A DNA stretch of 40,282 nucleotides from Defluviitaleaceae bacterium (GTDB taxonomy: Bacteria; Bacillota; Clostridia; Lachnospirales; WQUN01), in the NCBI GenBank assembly GCA_009788085.1, contig WQSB01000006.1, positions 1-40,282 of the forward strand, written 5' to 3'. The notes under the pieces are model-generated. The model searched no databases, was not told the origin of the DNA, and saw only the letters and a list, made by a program, of their open reading frames with translations. Each line of letters starts with the position of its first letter. The stretch's first letter is position 1. Below are positions 8,953 through 17,701 of the stretch, piece after piece. A program made the translations under genes and the position numbers.

Positions 8953-10377
8953 CTACGCTTTCTCCCTGCGTTGCGGGGTTTCACTTACGCTCAACTTTTC
9001 CTCAGGCGGGGGCTTTACCGCGCCAATTATTAAGTGACATATTACACCAACTGCCAATCCCACGGCAGGACCTTGGAAGGCAATTGCACAGCCTGTTAAA
9101 ATGGCAATCCCCTGTGCTTCCCTGTTTTTGACCATTTGAATGGCAACATATCCCGCTGCCCAGCCTGTTACAATCATGGTGATTGACATTGCCACGGGAA
9201 GGGCAGGACCAAGCCCCGTTACGATAAATGCAAAGCAAAGCGCGACTACCTTACCGAAGGGATACCAAAAGACCCCGCAATAAATGGAGTCCATATTCTT
9301 ATGCCCTGTCTTATACCGCTCTGCAACCGCAATCATTCCGCCTGTCCACAACGGTCCTGACAAAGGCACAAATGGAGTGATTATTGACTGAATGAAATTG
9401 CGGATACCAAGGATTATATGGCTTTTGTTGGAATTAAAAACGATTTTTTCATCCTTACGCACCGTGCCCGCTTCATTGGCAATGGCTTCCGCCGTAACAA
9501 TATCACCGAAAGCAATAATGTATGCCGTAACAACAAGTGGGATACTGCTGACAAAGTACCCTACAGGCGGTAATCCATGGGTGAAAACGCTGAAAGCCCT
9601 GAAGGTTTCCATAAATGGCATGGGGGTTAAGCCCCATTCAATTGTAGGAATGGGTAATTCACCGATAATCATACCCACAATCAAAGCTATAACCATGCCG
9701 GGAAGCATTCCGTATTTGCCGATTAGCCTCAAAATATTACTTTTGTTGGAAGCGTTGCGGTAATGGATGGAGTAGAGCATTAAAAATGTAATGACCAAAC
9801 CGATTATGGTACTGATTTCCGTTCCACTCATTCTGCCGCCGGGCATGATTACGCCCTGAACCGCCAAAATAGCAGCCCCCATAAGTACACCGCTTCTTAT
9901 CGACATTGGAACAATGGATATAATTTTCTTAGCCATACCCGTTGCGCCAAGCAAAATAAACACAATGCACATTGTAAACTGCAACGCCCGCATGGCGTGA
10001 AGTCTCGAAACAGGGTCGTCGCCGAAAGAAGCCAAGTATGCCAGTGTTAATGGAATTGCGGGGGTAATCCATCCCGGAATTACAGGGTCGCCCAGTGACG
10101 GGTGCAACAATGTACCCAGTGCGTTAATCATTACAATTACTACCGCAACTTGAAAGGCAAGTGCGGCGTTACCGCCCAGCAAATCCGTAAGATGCAAACC
10201 CTCCATAATCGGAGCAGTGGCACTAAGTGCCACTGCCACGAGAATGAAGCCCTGCGCAAATTCGGGAACTTCAAAGCGGTAATGAATAAAAGGCAAGCGA
10301 ATTTTTAAACCCGCAAACGGAATATATGGCTGCTCTTCGCCATGTTTACGATACTTTGATTTAAAATCCTGCTCCAC
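8953..10377 (-). CDS. Multipass membrane transporter, possibly NCS2/UraA-fold-like, substrate unknown
   Basis: 474 aa with many hydrophobic segments; inside the catabolic cluster; FVPLSGPLWTGGMIAVAERY and FGDIVTAEAIANEAG conserved-looking loops. Family assignment is weak. Confidence 0.6.
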   Translation of the reverse strand: MEQDFKSKYRKHGEEQPYIPFAGLKIRLPFIHYRFEVPEFAQGFILVAVALSATAPIMEGLHLTDLLGGNAALAFQVAVVIVMINALGTLLHPSLGDPVIPGWITPAIPLTLAYLASFGDDPVSRLHAMRALQFTMCIVFILLGATGMAKKIISIVPMSIRSGVLMGAAILAVQGVIMPGGRMSGTEISTIIGLVITFLMLYSIHYRNASNKSNILRLIGKYGMLPGMVIALIVGMIIGELPIPTIEWGLTPMPFMETFRAFSVFTHGLPPVGYFVSSIPLVVTAYIIAFGDIVTAEAIANEAGTVRKDEKIVFNSNKSHIILGIRNFIQSIITPFVPLSGPLWTGGMIAVAERYKTGHKNMDSIYCGVFWYPFGKVVALCFAFIVTGLGPALPVAMSITMIVTGWAAGYVAIQMVKNREAQGIAILTGCAIAFQGPAVGLAVGVICHLIIGAVKPPPEEKLSVSETPQRREKA

Positions 10378-10378
10378 T

Positions 10379-11377
10379 TTATACGTCCTCGGACATCTCT
10401 TTGCGAAGTCTTGTGATAAGCTTTGGTACTACCCTATGCAAATCACCAACTATGCCTAAGTCGGCAACTTCAAAAATGGGTGCGGATGCATTTTTGTTTA
10501 TTGCAATAATTAAACCTGATTCTTCCATGCCGGCTACGTGCTGAATCGCGCCGGAAATGCCGCAGGCGAAGTAAATATCAGGGCGCACGGTTTTGCCTGT
10601 TTGACCCACTTGCCTGTCTTTTTCTGCATAGCCTAAGTCTACGGCAGCGCGGGAAGCGGATGTTTGCCCGTTAAACAGGTCTGCAAGTTCTTTAAGTGGT
10701 GCAAAATTTTCTGCGTTGCCCATGCCGCGCCCGCCTGAAACAAGAACTTTTGCCTCTGTGATATCCTTGGCTTTCTTTTTAACCTTTACGGTTTCTAAGA
10801 TTTCCACGGTAATGTCTGACGGGTCAAATTTTACGTCAAATTTGCGGATGCTGCCCTCACGTTTTGATTCTTCAAGGGCAAGCATTACGCCTGGACGCAC
10901 GGTTGCCATTTGCGGTCTGTGGTTCGGGCAAATAATTGTTGCCATTATATTTCCGCCGAAAGCGGGGCGGGTCATCCACAGGTCTTTTGATTCACCATCA
11001 ATTTCCAATGAAGTGCAGTCTGCGGTAAGACCTGTTTCTATTCTTGCCGCTATGCGGGGGGCTAAGTCACGCCCTATGGAGGACGCGCCAACCAGCACTA
11101 TATCAGGATTTGTTTCTTTTATAATTGCTGTTGATGCCTTTGTGTAAGGCTCTGTAATATAGTCCGCAAGGGCAGGGTCGTCTACATAAATGACTTCATC
11201 TGCACCGTGATTGATTAGGGTTTTTGCAAGCCCTTCAATTTTATGCCCCAAGAGCATGGCAATAACTTTTTGCTCTACCTTGTCTGCAAGTTCTCTGCCC
11301 TTGCCTATTAATTCCAGCGACACTTTTTGCAAAGCCGCGTCGCGCTGTTCACAAAATACCAAAACATCTTTGCTCAT
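10379..11377 (-). CDS. etfA: Electron transfer flavoprotein alpha subunit
   Basis: C-terminal FAD-binding pattern GQTGKTVRPDIYFACGISGAIQHVAGMEESGLIIAINKNASAPIFEVADLGIVGDLHRVVPKL. Confidence 0.95.
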   Translation of the reverse strand: MSKDVLVFCEQRDAALQKVSLELIGKGRELADKVEQKVIAMLLGHKIEGLAKTLINHGADEVIYVDDPALADYITEPYTKASTAIIKETNPDIVLVGASSIGRDLAPRIAARIETGLTADCTSLEIDGESKDLWMTRPAFGGNIMATIICPNHRPQMATVRPGVMLALEESKREGSIRKFDVKFDPSDITVEILETVKVKKKAKDITEAKVLVSGGRGMGNAENFAPLKELADLFNGQTSASRAAVDLGYAEKDRQVGQTGKTVRPDIYFACGISGAIQHVAGMEESGLIIAINKNASAPIFEVADLGIVGDLHRVVPKLITRLRKEMSEDV

Positions 11378-11387
11378 ACTTCACCCC

Positions 11388-12182
11388 TTACAGAAAGAAT
11401 TGCTCTTTTAGCTTATTTATGATAATTTCCACGGCTTCATCTTCGGGTACTTCGTGTAATGTACCCAGTGCTTTTGCCGTTTTTGTAAAGGATTTTTTCA
11501 CCTTGGTTGGTGAGCCTTTTAAGCCGATGTCCTTCTCTTTTACAAAATGCTTGATGTCGTCATATTTAAGAATTTTGACTTCCTTTTCGTCATATGCCGA
11601 CACAATGCCCGGTACGCTCATATATCTGGGTTCGTTAAGGCTGGAAAGTGCAGTCACCAAGCATGGAAATTTAATTTTAATCATTTGATAGCGGTCTTCG
11701 TACTGCCTTCTTACGATTAAGGCTTTGCCGTCCGCGTCTTGGTTGACTTCTTCGGCGTAGGTTACTTGCGGAATGCCCAAATGCTCGGCAATTTGCGGCC
11801 CTACTTGCGCTGTGTCGCCGTCAATAGCTTGGCGTCCCGTTATAATCAGGTCAAAGCCTATTGTTTTTACTGCGCCCGCCAGCGTTTGTGATGTTGCCCA
11901 TGTGTCTGCACCGCCGAAAACTCTGTCTGAAACCAAATAAGCTTCATCGCAGCCCATGGCAAGTGCTTCACGAAGTGCAACATCTGCTTGGGGCGGTCCC
12001 ATTGTTACAACGGATACATGCCCGCCGTGTTTGTCTTTTAGGGCAAGTGCTGCTTCTATTCCGCATAGGTCGTCAGGGTTTATAATTGACGGCACACCAT
12101 CGCGGATTAGCACTCCTGTTTCAGGATTGAGCCTTACTTCATTTGTGTCGGGAACTTGCTTTATGCAAACGATTATTTTCAT
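11388..12182 (-). CDS. etfB: Electron transfer flavoprotein beta subunit
   Basis: MKIIVCIKQVPDTNEVRLNPETG, TMGPPQADVALREALAMGCDEAYLVSDRVFGGADTWATSQTLAGAV, ITGRQAIDGDTAQVGPQIAEHLGIPQVTY. Confidence 0.95.
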   Translation of the reverse strand: MKIIVCIKQVPDTNEVRLNPETGVLIRDGVPSIINPDDLCGIEAALALKDKHGGHVSVVTMGPPQADVALREALAMGCDEAYLVSDRVFGGADTWATSQTLAGAVKTIGFDLIITGRQAIDGDTAQVGPQIAEHLGIPQVTYAEEVNQDADGKALIVRRQYEDRYQMIKIKFPCLVTALSSLNEPRYMSVPGIVSAYDEKEVKILKYDDIKHFVKEKDIGLKGSPTKVKKSFTKTAKALGTLHEVPEDEAVEIIINKLKEQFFL

Positions 12183-12193
12183 GACATACCCTC

Positions 12194-13336
12194 CTATTTA
12201 ACGCCCATGGAGGCGGCTACGACCATTTTTTGGACTTCGCTTGTGCCTTCATAGATTTCTGTGATTTTGGCATCTCTCATGAAACGTTCTATTGCATATT
12301 CTCTTGTGTAGCCGTAACCGCCGTGAAGCTGCAAGCAACGGCGTGTTATATCTGATGATATTTCGGAGGCAAAAAGTTTTGCCATAGCCGCGTGTGTGCT
12401 GTAGTTGTCACCTTTATCTTTGTGATAAGCGGCGCGGTATACCAGCAGACGAGCAGCGTCAACTTTTGTTTGCATGTCGGCAAGTTCGAACTGGGTATTT
12501 TGGAATTGGGAAATACGCTTGCCAAACTGCTTGCGCTCTTTTACATAGCCCACGGTTATATCAATCGCGCCTTGAGCTATTCCCAATGCTTGCGCGGCAA
12601 TGCCTATGCGCCCGCCGTCGAGGGTTTTCATGGCAATTTTAAAACCTTGCCCTTCTTTGCCGATTAGGTTTTCTTTGGGAACGATACAGTTTTCCATTAT
12701 CAGTTCACAGGTGGATGAACCGCGTATGCCCATTTTCTTTTCTTTTTTACCGATGCTGAAACCCGGCATGTCTTTTTCCACAATAAATGCAGAACATCCG
12801 CGGGTGCCTTTGGATTTGTCTGTCATTGCGATGATAATGTAAACATGTGCCGCACCTGCGTTTGTGATAAAGATTTTTGTGCCGTTAAGGATATAGTTAT
12901 CTCCGTCAAGCACTGCCGTTGTTTGCTGCATTGCGGCATCTGTTCCCGCGCCGGGTTCTGTCAGCCCAAATGCACCAATCCATTCACCGCTTGCCAGCTT
13001 TTTCAGGTATTTTTCCTTTTGAGCAGGTGTGCCATTTTCGTTAATTGGGGCAGCGCACAGGCTGGTGTGCGCAGAAACTACAACACCTGTTGTGGCGCAA
13101 ACTTTGGAAAGTTCTTCTACACACATGGCGTATGCCAAATTGTCTGCACCGCTTCCGCCATGCTCGCGGGAGAACGGAATGCCGAGCATACCGTATTTTG
13201 CTAATTTTTTTGCGGTTTCAACCGGGAATTCTTCTGTTTCGTCAACCTCTGCGGCAATGGGTTCTACTTCTTTAGCCGCAAACTTTTTATAAAGTTCTTG
13301 TAATAAAATGTGCTTTTTGGATAAAGCAAAGTCCAT
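12194..13336 (-). CDS. Acyl-CoA dehydrogenase (butyryl-CoA dehydrogenase-like)
   Basis: MDFALSKKHILLQELYKKFAAKEVEPIAAEVDETEEFP; GAFGLTEPGAGTDAAMQQTTA; LHGGYGYTREYAIERFMRDAKITEIYEGTSEVQ. Start chosen at the internal Met matching Bcd N-termini (the track ORF begins at 13351). Confidence 0.95.
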   Translation of the reverse strand: MDFALSKKHILLQELYKKFAAKEVEPIAAEVDETEEFPVETAKKLAKYGMLGIPFSREHGGSGADNLAYAMCVEELSKVCATTGVVVSAHTSLCAAPINENGTPAQKEKYLKKLASGEWIGAFGLTEPGAGTDAAMQQTTAVLDGDNYILNGTKIFITNAGAAHVYIIIAMTDKSKGTRGCSAFIVEKDMPGFSIGKKEKKMGIRGSSTCELIMENCIVPKENLIGKEGQGFKIAMKTLDGGRIGIAAQALGIAQGAIDITVGYVKERKQFGKRISQFQNTQFELADMQTKVDAARLLVYRAAYHKDKGDNYSTHAAMAKLFASEISSDITRRCLQLHGGYGYTREYAIERFMRDAKITEIYEGTSEVQKMVVAASMGVK

Positions 13337-13398
13337 CACAAACTCCTTCATGTTATATTTTTTGCTTTTAAAAAAGCGAGCCGGTTAAGACCCGCTTA

Positions 13399-13502
13399 TA
13401 TAGCAATTTCAATCGAGAACGATGAAGTCGAGCGCAAGCCGCGACTGCGTCGGCGGCGTTTTTGCGCGATGACTGAATCCATTCTCGATGGAATTGTCTA
13501 TA
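13399..13502. mobile_element. MITE-like 104-bp imperfect palindrome with TATAG...CTATA ends
   Basis: Left end TATAGCAATTTCAATCGAGAA versus reverse complement of right end TATAGACAATTCCATCGAGAA; inverted complementarity continues inward (GCGCAA...GCCGC versus GCGCAAAAACGCCGC). Intergenic. Confidence 0.65.
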
Positions 13503-13514
13503 CAGTTTACAAAT

Positions 13515-14540
13515 CTACAGTTGAGGCACTGTAAATCTGCTTAGGTTTGCCATAGACGGATGAGGTGCAGCCTTGGCTTCAAATTCTTTAACAATTGCTA
13601 CAATGGTGTCGTTAAATGGTGTGGGGATTCCAACTTGCTTGCCGCCTTCGCAAACTACGCCGTTGATGTAGTCGATTTCGCAAGGGATTCTTTTTTCCAT
13701 ATCTTGAAGCATACTTGCCTTTGATGGTCTGTGGACTTCATATACTTCGCGCAGGAATGCAATTGCACGGTCACGCCCTGCCAAGTCGTCAAAACTAAGG
13801 TCTTTGAAGTCTTTGCCAGGGATGATGTTTTCCAGTGTAATGCCTTTGGCAGTTGCAACTTGAATAAGCTCATTTGCTACATGTGCCGCGCAAGCTACGG
13901 CTTTGTCGTCGTCTACTACTTCGCCGAAGGTTGAGGCTGTTGCGGCGGACATGCCGCTTAGGGCACTGTTCATCAGAAGCTTTGCCCAGCGGAAACCGCT
14001 TAAATTTGTATTGATTGTTACGCCGCCAGCCATTTTTAAGAATGCTTCTGCGCGTTTTAGGTTGTCGTCTACTACGTTGTCAAGGTTGCCTATTTCTACT
14101 ATTACAAATTCGGGTTTGGTGTTAAGCTGGGAAATTCCCGGTGCTACCCATGTTGCGCCCCAGCCCACTGCGCCGCCGCATGTGCGTTCGCGCCCTACTA
14201 TTTCGGCAACACTTTCTTCGGGTACGCCGTTTTGAAGGGTACATACTACGCTTTTTTTGTCCAGATATTTTACAAGGTTAGTGAGGGCTACTTTGTTTGC
14301 CAATTGTTTTGTGAGGACTATTACTAAGTCGTAGATACCTTCCATTTGGTCGGGAGTGATGGCTTTTACAGGCACGTTTTTCATGTCCAAGAAACCTGTT
14401 ACTGTTGCTCCGTCGCGGTTGAGTGTGTCTACGTGTTCTTTGTTGGTGTCTATTAGTATGCAAGAACCGCCGTTTTGTGATACACGCGCCGCCATTATTG
14501 TGCCAAGTGAACCTGCGCCTAAGATTGCTACACGTTCCAT
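13515..14540 (-). CDS. Ketopantoate reductase (ApbA/PanE)-like NAD(P)-dependent dehydrogenase
   Basis: N-terminal Rossmann VAILGAGSLGTIMAARVSQNGG, LQNGVPEE, KLLMNSALSGMSAATASTFGEV, C-terminal RPSKASMLQDMEKRIPCEIDYINGVVCEGGKQVGIPTPFND as in ApbA_C domains. Confidence 0.85.
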   Translation of the reverse strand: MERVAILGAGSLGTIMAARVSQNGGSCILIDTNKEHVDTLNRDGATVTGFLDMKNVPVKAITPDQMEGIYDLVIVLTKQLANKVALTNLVKYLDKKSVVCTLQNGVPEESVAEIVGRERTCGGAVGWGATWVAPGISQLNTKPEFVIVEIGNLDNVVDDNLKRAEAFLKMAGGVTINTNLSGFRWAKLLMNSALSGMSAATASTFGEVVDDDKAVACAAHVANELIQVATAKGITLENIIPGKDFKDLSFDDLAGRDRAIAFLREVYEVHRPSKASMLQDMEKRIPCEIDYINGVVCEGGKQVGIPTPFNDTIVAIVKEFEAKAAPHPSMANLSRFTVPQL

Positions 14541-14576
14541 AATAAATTTGCTCCTTCCGCGTTGTGGGAAATTTCC

Positions 14577-15494
14577 TTATGAGACTCCAAACATTTGTCT
14601 TGCTTCGGTTGGGGTCATAGGTTCGTAGTTGAATTCGCCCATTATGCGTACCATTTTTTCAACAAGTGCTGCATTGCTTGGGGCAAGAACGCCTTTGGAA
14701 ACATACAGATTATCTTCCAAACCAACGCGTACGTTTCCGCCCAAGAATAGAGATTGTGTACAAATTGGGAATTCTGCACGTCCTGCGCCGAATGCAGACC
14801 AAATATATTCATCCATACCGAACAATCGGTCGGCTGTTTCTTTCATCATCATCAGGTCATAGGGGGTTGAACCAAGTGCGCCGTTTATTCCGAGAACAAA
14901 CTGCATGTACACTTTGCCTGTTATATGACCTGTATCTTTGAGGAATTTCAAGTTGTAGATATGACCTACATCGTAGCACTCAAATTCGGGGATGGTATTA
15001 GTTTCGCGGAAGAGTTGGAGGGTTTTTTCAATGTCAACAAAGGTATTTGTAAAGATTGACTGGCGTGTAGCTTCATAGAATGGTTTTTCCCAATCATGTT
15101 TCCACTCTTTGTAACGCTCTGCAAGGGGAAACAATCCCCAGTTGATAGAACCTACGTTAAGGGATGCAAGGGTAGGTTTGAATTTGGGTACGGCTTGGGT
15201 GCGTTCTTCCATTGTCATGCCAAGACCGCCGCCTGTTGTGATACAAATGATTACGTCGTCATTTTTTTCGCGAATCATACCGATGATGTCGCCGAAATCT
15301 TCAAGGCGTGCAGAGGGTTTACCTGTTTCGTTGCATCTTGCGTGAATGTGTACAACTGCCGCACCGGCTTTTGCCGCATCAAGTGCCTGTTGTGCAATAT
15401 CCTTTGAGTTTACGGGCAAATGCGGACTCATTGTGGGGCTGTGGATTCCGCCTGTAATTGCACAGGAAATCATTCTTTTTTGTCCAAGTCTCAT
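14577..15494 (-). CDS. Beta-keto acid cleavage enzyme (BKACE/DUF849; Kce-like)
   Basis: ISCAITGGIHSPTMSPHLPVNSKDIAQQALDAAKAGAAVVHIHARCNETGKPSARLEDFGDIIGMIREKNDDVIICITTGGG: HIH metal site and overall pattern of 3-keto-5-aminohexanoate cleavage enzymes. Confidence 0.92.
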   Translation of the reverse strand: MRLGQKRMISCAITGGIHSPTMSPHLPVNSKDIAQQALDAAKAGAAVVHIHARCNETGKPSARLEDFGDIIGMIREKNDDVIICITTGGGLGMTMEERTQAVPKFKPTLASLNVGSINWGLFPLAERYKEWKHDWEKPFYEATRQSIFTNTFVDIEKTLQLFRETNTIPEFECYDVGHIYNLKFLKDTGHITGKVYMQFVLGINGALGSTPYDLMMMKETADRLFGMDEYIWSAFGAGRAEFPICTQSLFLGGNVRVGLEDNLYVSKGVLAPSNAALVEKMVRIMGEFNYEPMTPTEARQMFGVS

Positions 15495-15628
15495 GTGTTA
15501 ACACTCTCCTATAATTTTTAAACATGCCTTCGGCACAAATGGTTAATTTTAAATATTTAAATCCATGCCGCCTGACGGCGGCGACACAAATCGGTTGGTG
15601 CAAAAATTTGCTTCGCAAACTTTCACAC

Positions 15629-16348
15629 TTACATTCTTAAACCGCCGTTTACACTTAACGTGTGACCTGTGATGTATGCAGAATCATCACTGGCTAAAAA
15701 CAATGAAGCCTTTGCTATGTCTTCGGGAAGTCCCATTTTGCCGAGAACAACGGAAGCGGCTAATTTATCCTGGACTTCCTGCGGGATTGTTTTTACCATA
15801 TCTGTAAGAATAAACCCGGGAGCTATTGCGTTTACGCGCACTTGCGCACCCTTTAGGGCAAATTCTTTTGCCCATGTTTTGGTAAGCCCGATTAGAGCCG
15901 CTTTTGTGGCAGAATAATTGGATTGCCCAATATTACCGCCTTCACCTACTATGGATGAGATGTTAATAATACTGCCGATTTTGTTTTCCTGCATGTGCGG
16001 ACCTATATATCTGGTAAGGTTAAATAAACCGTTTAGGTTGACGTCGATTACCATGTCCCACTGCTCGTCCGTCATTTTGCGTGTCATTGCGTCGCGGGTT
16101 ATCCCGGCGTTGTTTACCAGAACATCTATTTTTCCGTACTTGTCTACAACTGCGTCAAAAAATTGCTTGCACGCAGGTCTGTCTGTGACATTAAGCGCGT
16201 GAAAATCAATGACGGCGTTTGTTTTTGGGGCGTCGCCTATGTCTGCGACTATTACCTTCGCACCTTCGGCGGCAAAAAGTTCGGCGATACTTAAACCAAT
16301 ACCCTGAGAACCGCCTGTTACTATCGTTACTTTATTTCGTAACTTCAT
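15629..16348 (-). CDS. SDR family oxidoreductase (FabG/PhaB-like 3-oxoacyl reductase)
   Basis: VTGGSQGIGLSIAELFA, NNAGITRDAMTRKMTDEQWDMVIDVNLNGLFN, S-x12-YSATKAAL catalytic motif, SVNGGLRM C-terminus. Confidence 0.92.
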   Translation of the reverse strand: MKLRNKVTIVTGGSQGIGLSIAELFAAEGAKVIVADIGDAPKTNAVIDFHALNVTDRPACKQFFDAVVDKYGKIDVLVNNAGITRDAMTRKMTDEQWDMVIDVNLNGLFNLTRYIGPHMQENKIGSIINISSIVGEGGNIGQSNYSATKAALIGLTKTWAKEFALKGAQVRVNAIAPGFILTDMVKTIPQEVQDKLAASVVLGKMGLPEDIAKASLFLASDDSAYITGHTLSVNGGLRM

Positions 16349-16366
16349 GCAATTATACCGCCTGTT

Positions 16367-17014
16367 CTATTTTAGGTTATCGCTGATGATTAATTTCGCG
16401 CCGGTTGCCGCAACTACTTCTTCAACGGAGTACCCGTTACGGATTTCGCTTAGAAGCAAACCTTCTTTTACAACTTTTATTACAGCCATTTCTGTAATGA
16501 TTAGGTCAACTACGCCTTTGGCTGTCAGCGGCAAATTGCATTTTGCCAAGATTTTGTGATTACCCTTTGCGGTGTGTTCCATAGCAACAATTACTTTTTT
16601 CGCGCCTACAAGTAAGTCCATAGCCCCGCCCATGCCGGGAACAAGCTTGCCTGGTATCATGTAGTTGGCAATATCACCGGCTTCGTCTACTTGCAATGCA
16701 CCAAGCACGGTTATATCCAAGTGACCGCCGCGCACAATCCCGAAGGATACTGCGCTGTCAAAAAACGCGCCGCCGGGCAGAATGGTTGAGGCTTGTCCGC
16801 CTGCATTTATGATTGTAGGGTTGACTTCGCCCTCGGCAGGTGCGGGTCCCATTCCTATAAATCCATTTTCTGCATGAAATATTACATTAATATTTTCGGG
16901 AACATAGTCGGCAACCTTTGTAGGTAAGCCAATGCCCAAGTTGATGACTTGCCCATCCTCAAACTCCAGTGCTACGCGCTTGGCAATATCATTTTGTACG
17001 GCTGATTTATCCAT
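16367..17014 (-). CDS. 3-oxoacid/acetoacetate CoA-transferase subunit B (AtoA/ScoB-like)
   Basis: INLGIGLPTKVADYVPENINVIFHAENGFIGMGPAPAEGEVNPTIINAGGQ: family I CoA-transferase beta subunit, catalytic Glu in AENG. Confidence 0.92.
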   Translation of the reverse strand: MDKSAVQNDIAKRVALEFEDGQVINLGIGLPTKVADYVPENINVIFHAENGFIGMGPAPAEGEVNPTIINAGGQASTILPGGAFFDSAVSFGIVRGGHLDITVLGALQVDEAGDIANYMIPGKLVPGMGGAMDLLVGAKKVIVAMEHTAKGNHKILAKCNLPLTAKGVVDLIITEMAVIKVVKEGLLLSEIRNGYSVEEVVAATGAKLIISDNLK

Positions 17015-17664
17015 TATTTGCCTCCCACAACATAGTCTACAAAAACGCCCGGAGTTATTACTTGATTCGGGTCAATTTCACCAATATTTACAAGCTCATC
17101 GGTTTCCACGATTGTAACGGCTGCAGCACCTGCCATTATATGGTTAAAGTTTACCGCAGCACCCTTGTATGTCATATTTCCGAATGTGTCCGCTTTTGCG
17201 GCAAAAAGTATGGCGACATCGGCACGAAGGGCTTTTTCCAATAAATAGTCCTTGCCGTCTACGTTGATTTTTTGCTTGCCCTCTTCAACGGCGGTGTCCA
17301 TGCCCGTTGGGGTCAATATTCCGCCAAGGCCGAAAGCGGATGAACGTATACGCTCCGCCAATGTTCCTTGGGGAACCAGTTCCACTTCCAACTCCCCGGC
17401 GTTCAACTGAATTCCTGATTGCTTATTTGTGCCAATGTGGGAGACTATAAGCTTTTTAACACGCTTTGCGGTTACTAAAATGCCAAGACCTCTATCTTCC
17501 CATCCCGTATCATTGGAAATAATGGTTAAATCCTTTGTGCCTGCTGCAAGCAGAGCATCCACTATACGCTGCGGGGTGCCAACTGCACCAAAGCCACCAA
17601 TCATCACAGAGCCGCCATCTTTTATGAATGAAATGGCTTTCTCTAAAGAAATTACTTTACCCAC
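17014..17664 (-). CDS. 3-oxoacid/acetoacetate CoA-transferase subunit A (AtoD/ScoA-like)
   Basis: VISLEKAISFIKDGGSVMIGGFGAVGTPQRIVDALLAAGTKDLTIISNDTG. A GTG start at 17664 is preceded by AAGGAG at good spacing; the track start at 17688 lacks a clear RBS. Confidence 0.9.
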   Translation of the reverse strand: MGKVISLEKAISFIKDGGSVMIGGFGAVGTPQRIVDALLAAGTKDLTIISNDTGWEDRGLGILVTAKRVKKLIVSHIGTNKQSGIQLNAGELEVELVPQGTLAERIRSSAFGLGGILTPTGMDTAVEEGKQKINVDGKDYLLEKALRADVAILFAAKADTFGNMTYKGAAVNFNHIMAGAAAVTIVETDELVNIGEIDPNQVITPGVFVDYVVGGK

Positions 17665-17701
17665 AAAATCAGACTCCTTTCCATACATCTTTTTGGTAGA
17701 A

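Noticed and set aside
15379-15618. 79-aa minus-strand ORF spanning the SDR-BKACE gap
   Set aside because: Overlaps the BKACE start in another frame and is made largely of hairpin repeat DNA; no recognisable domain.
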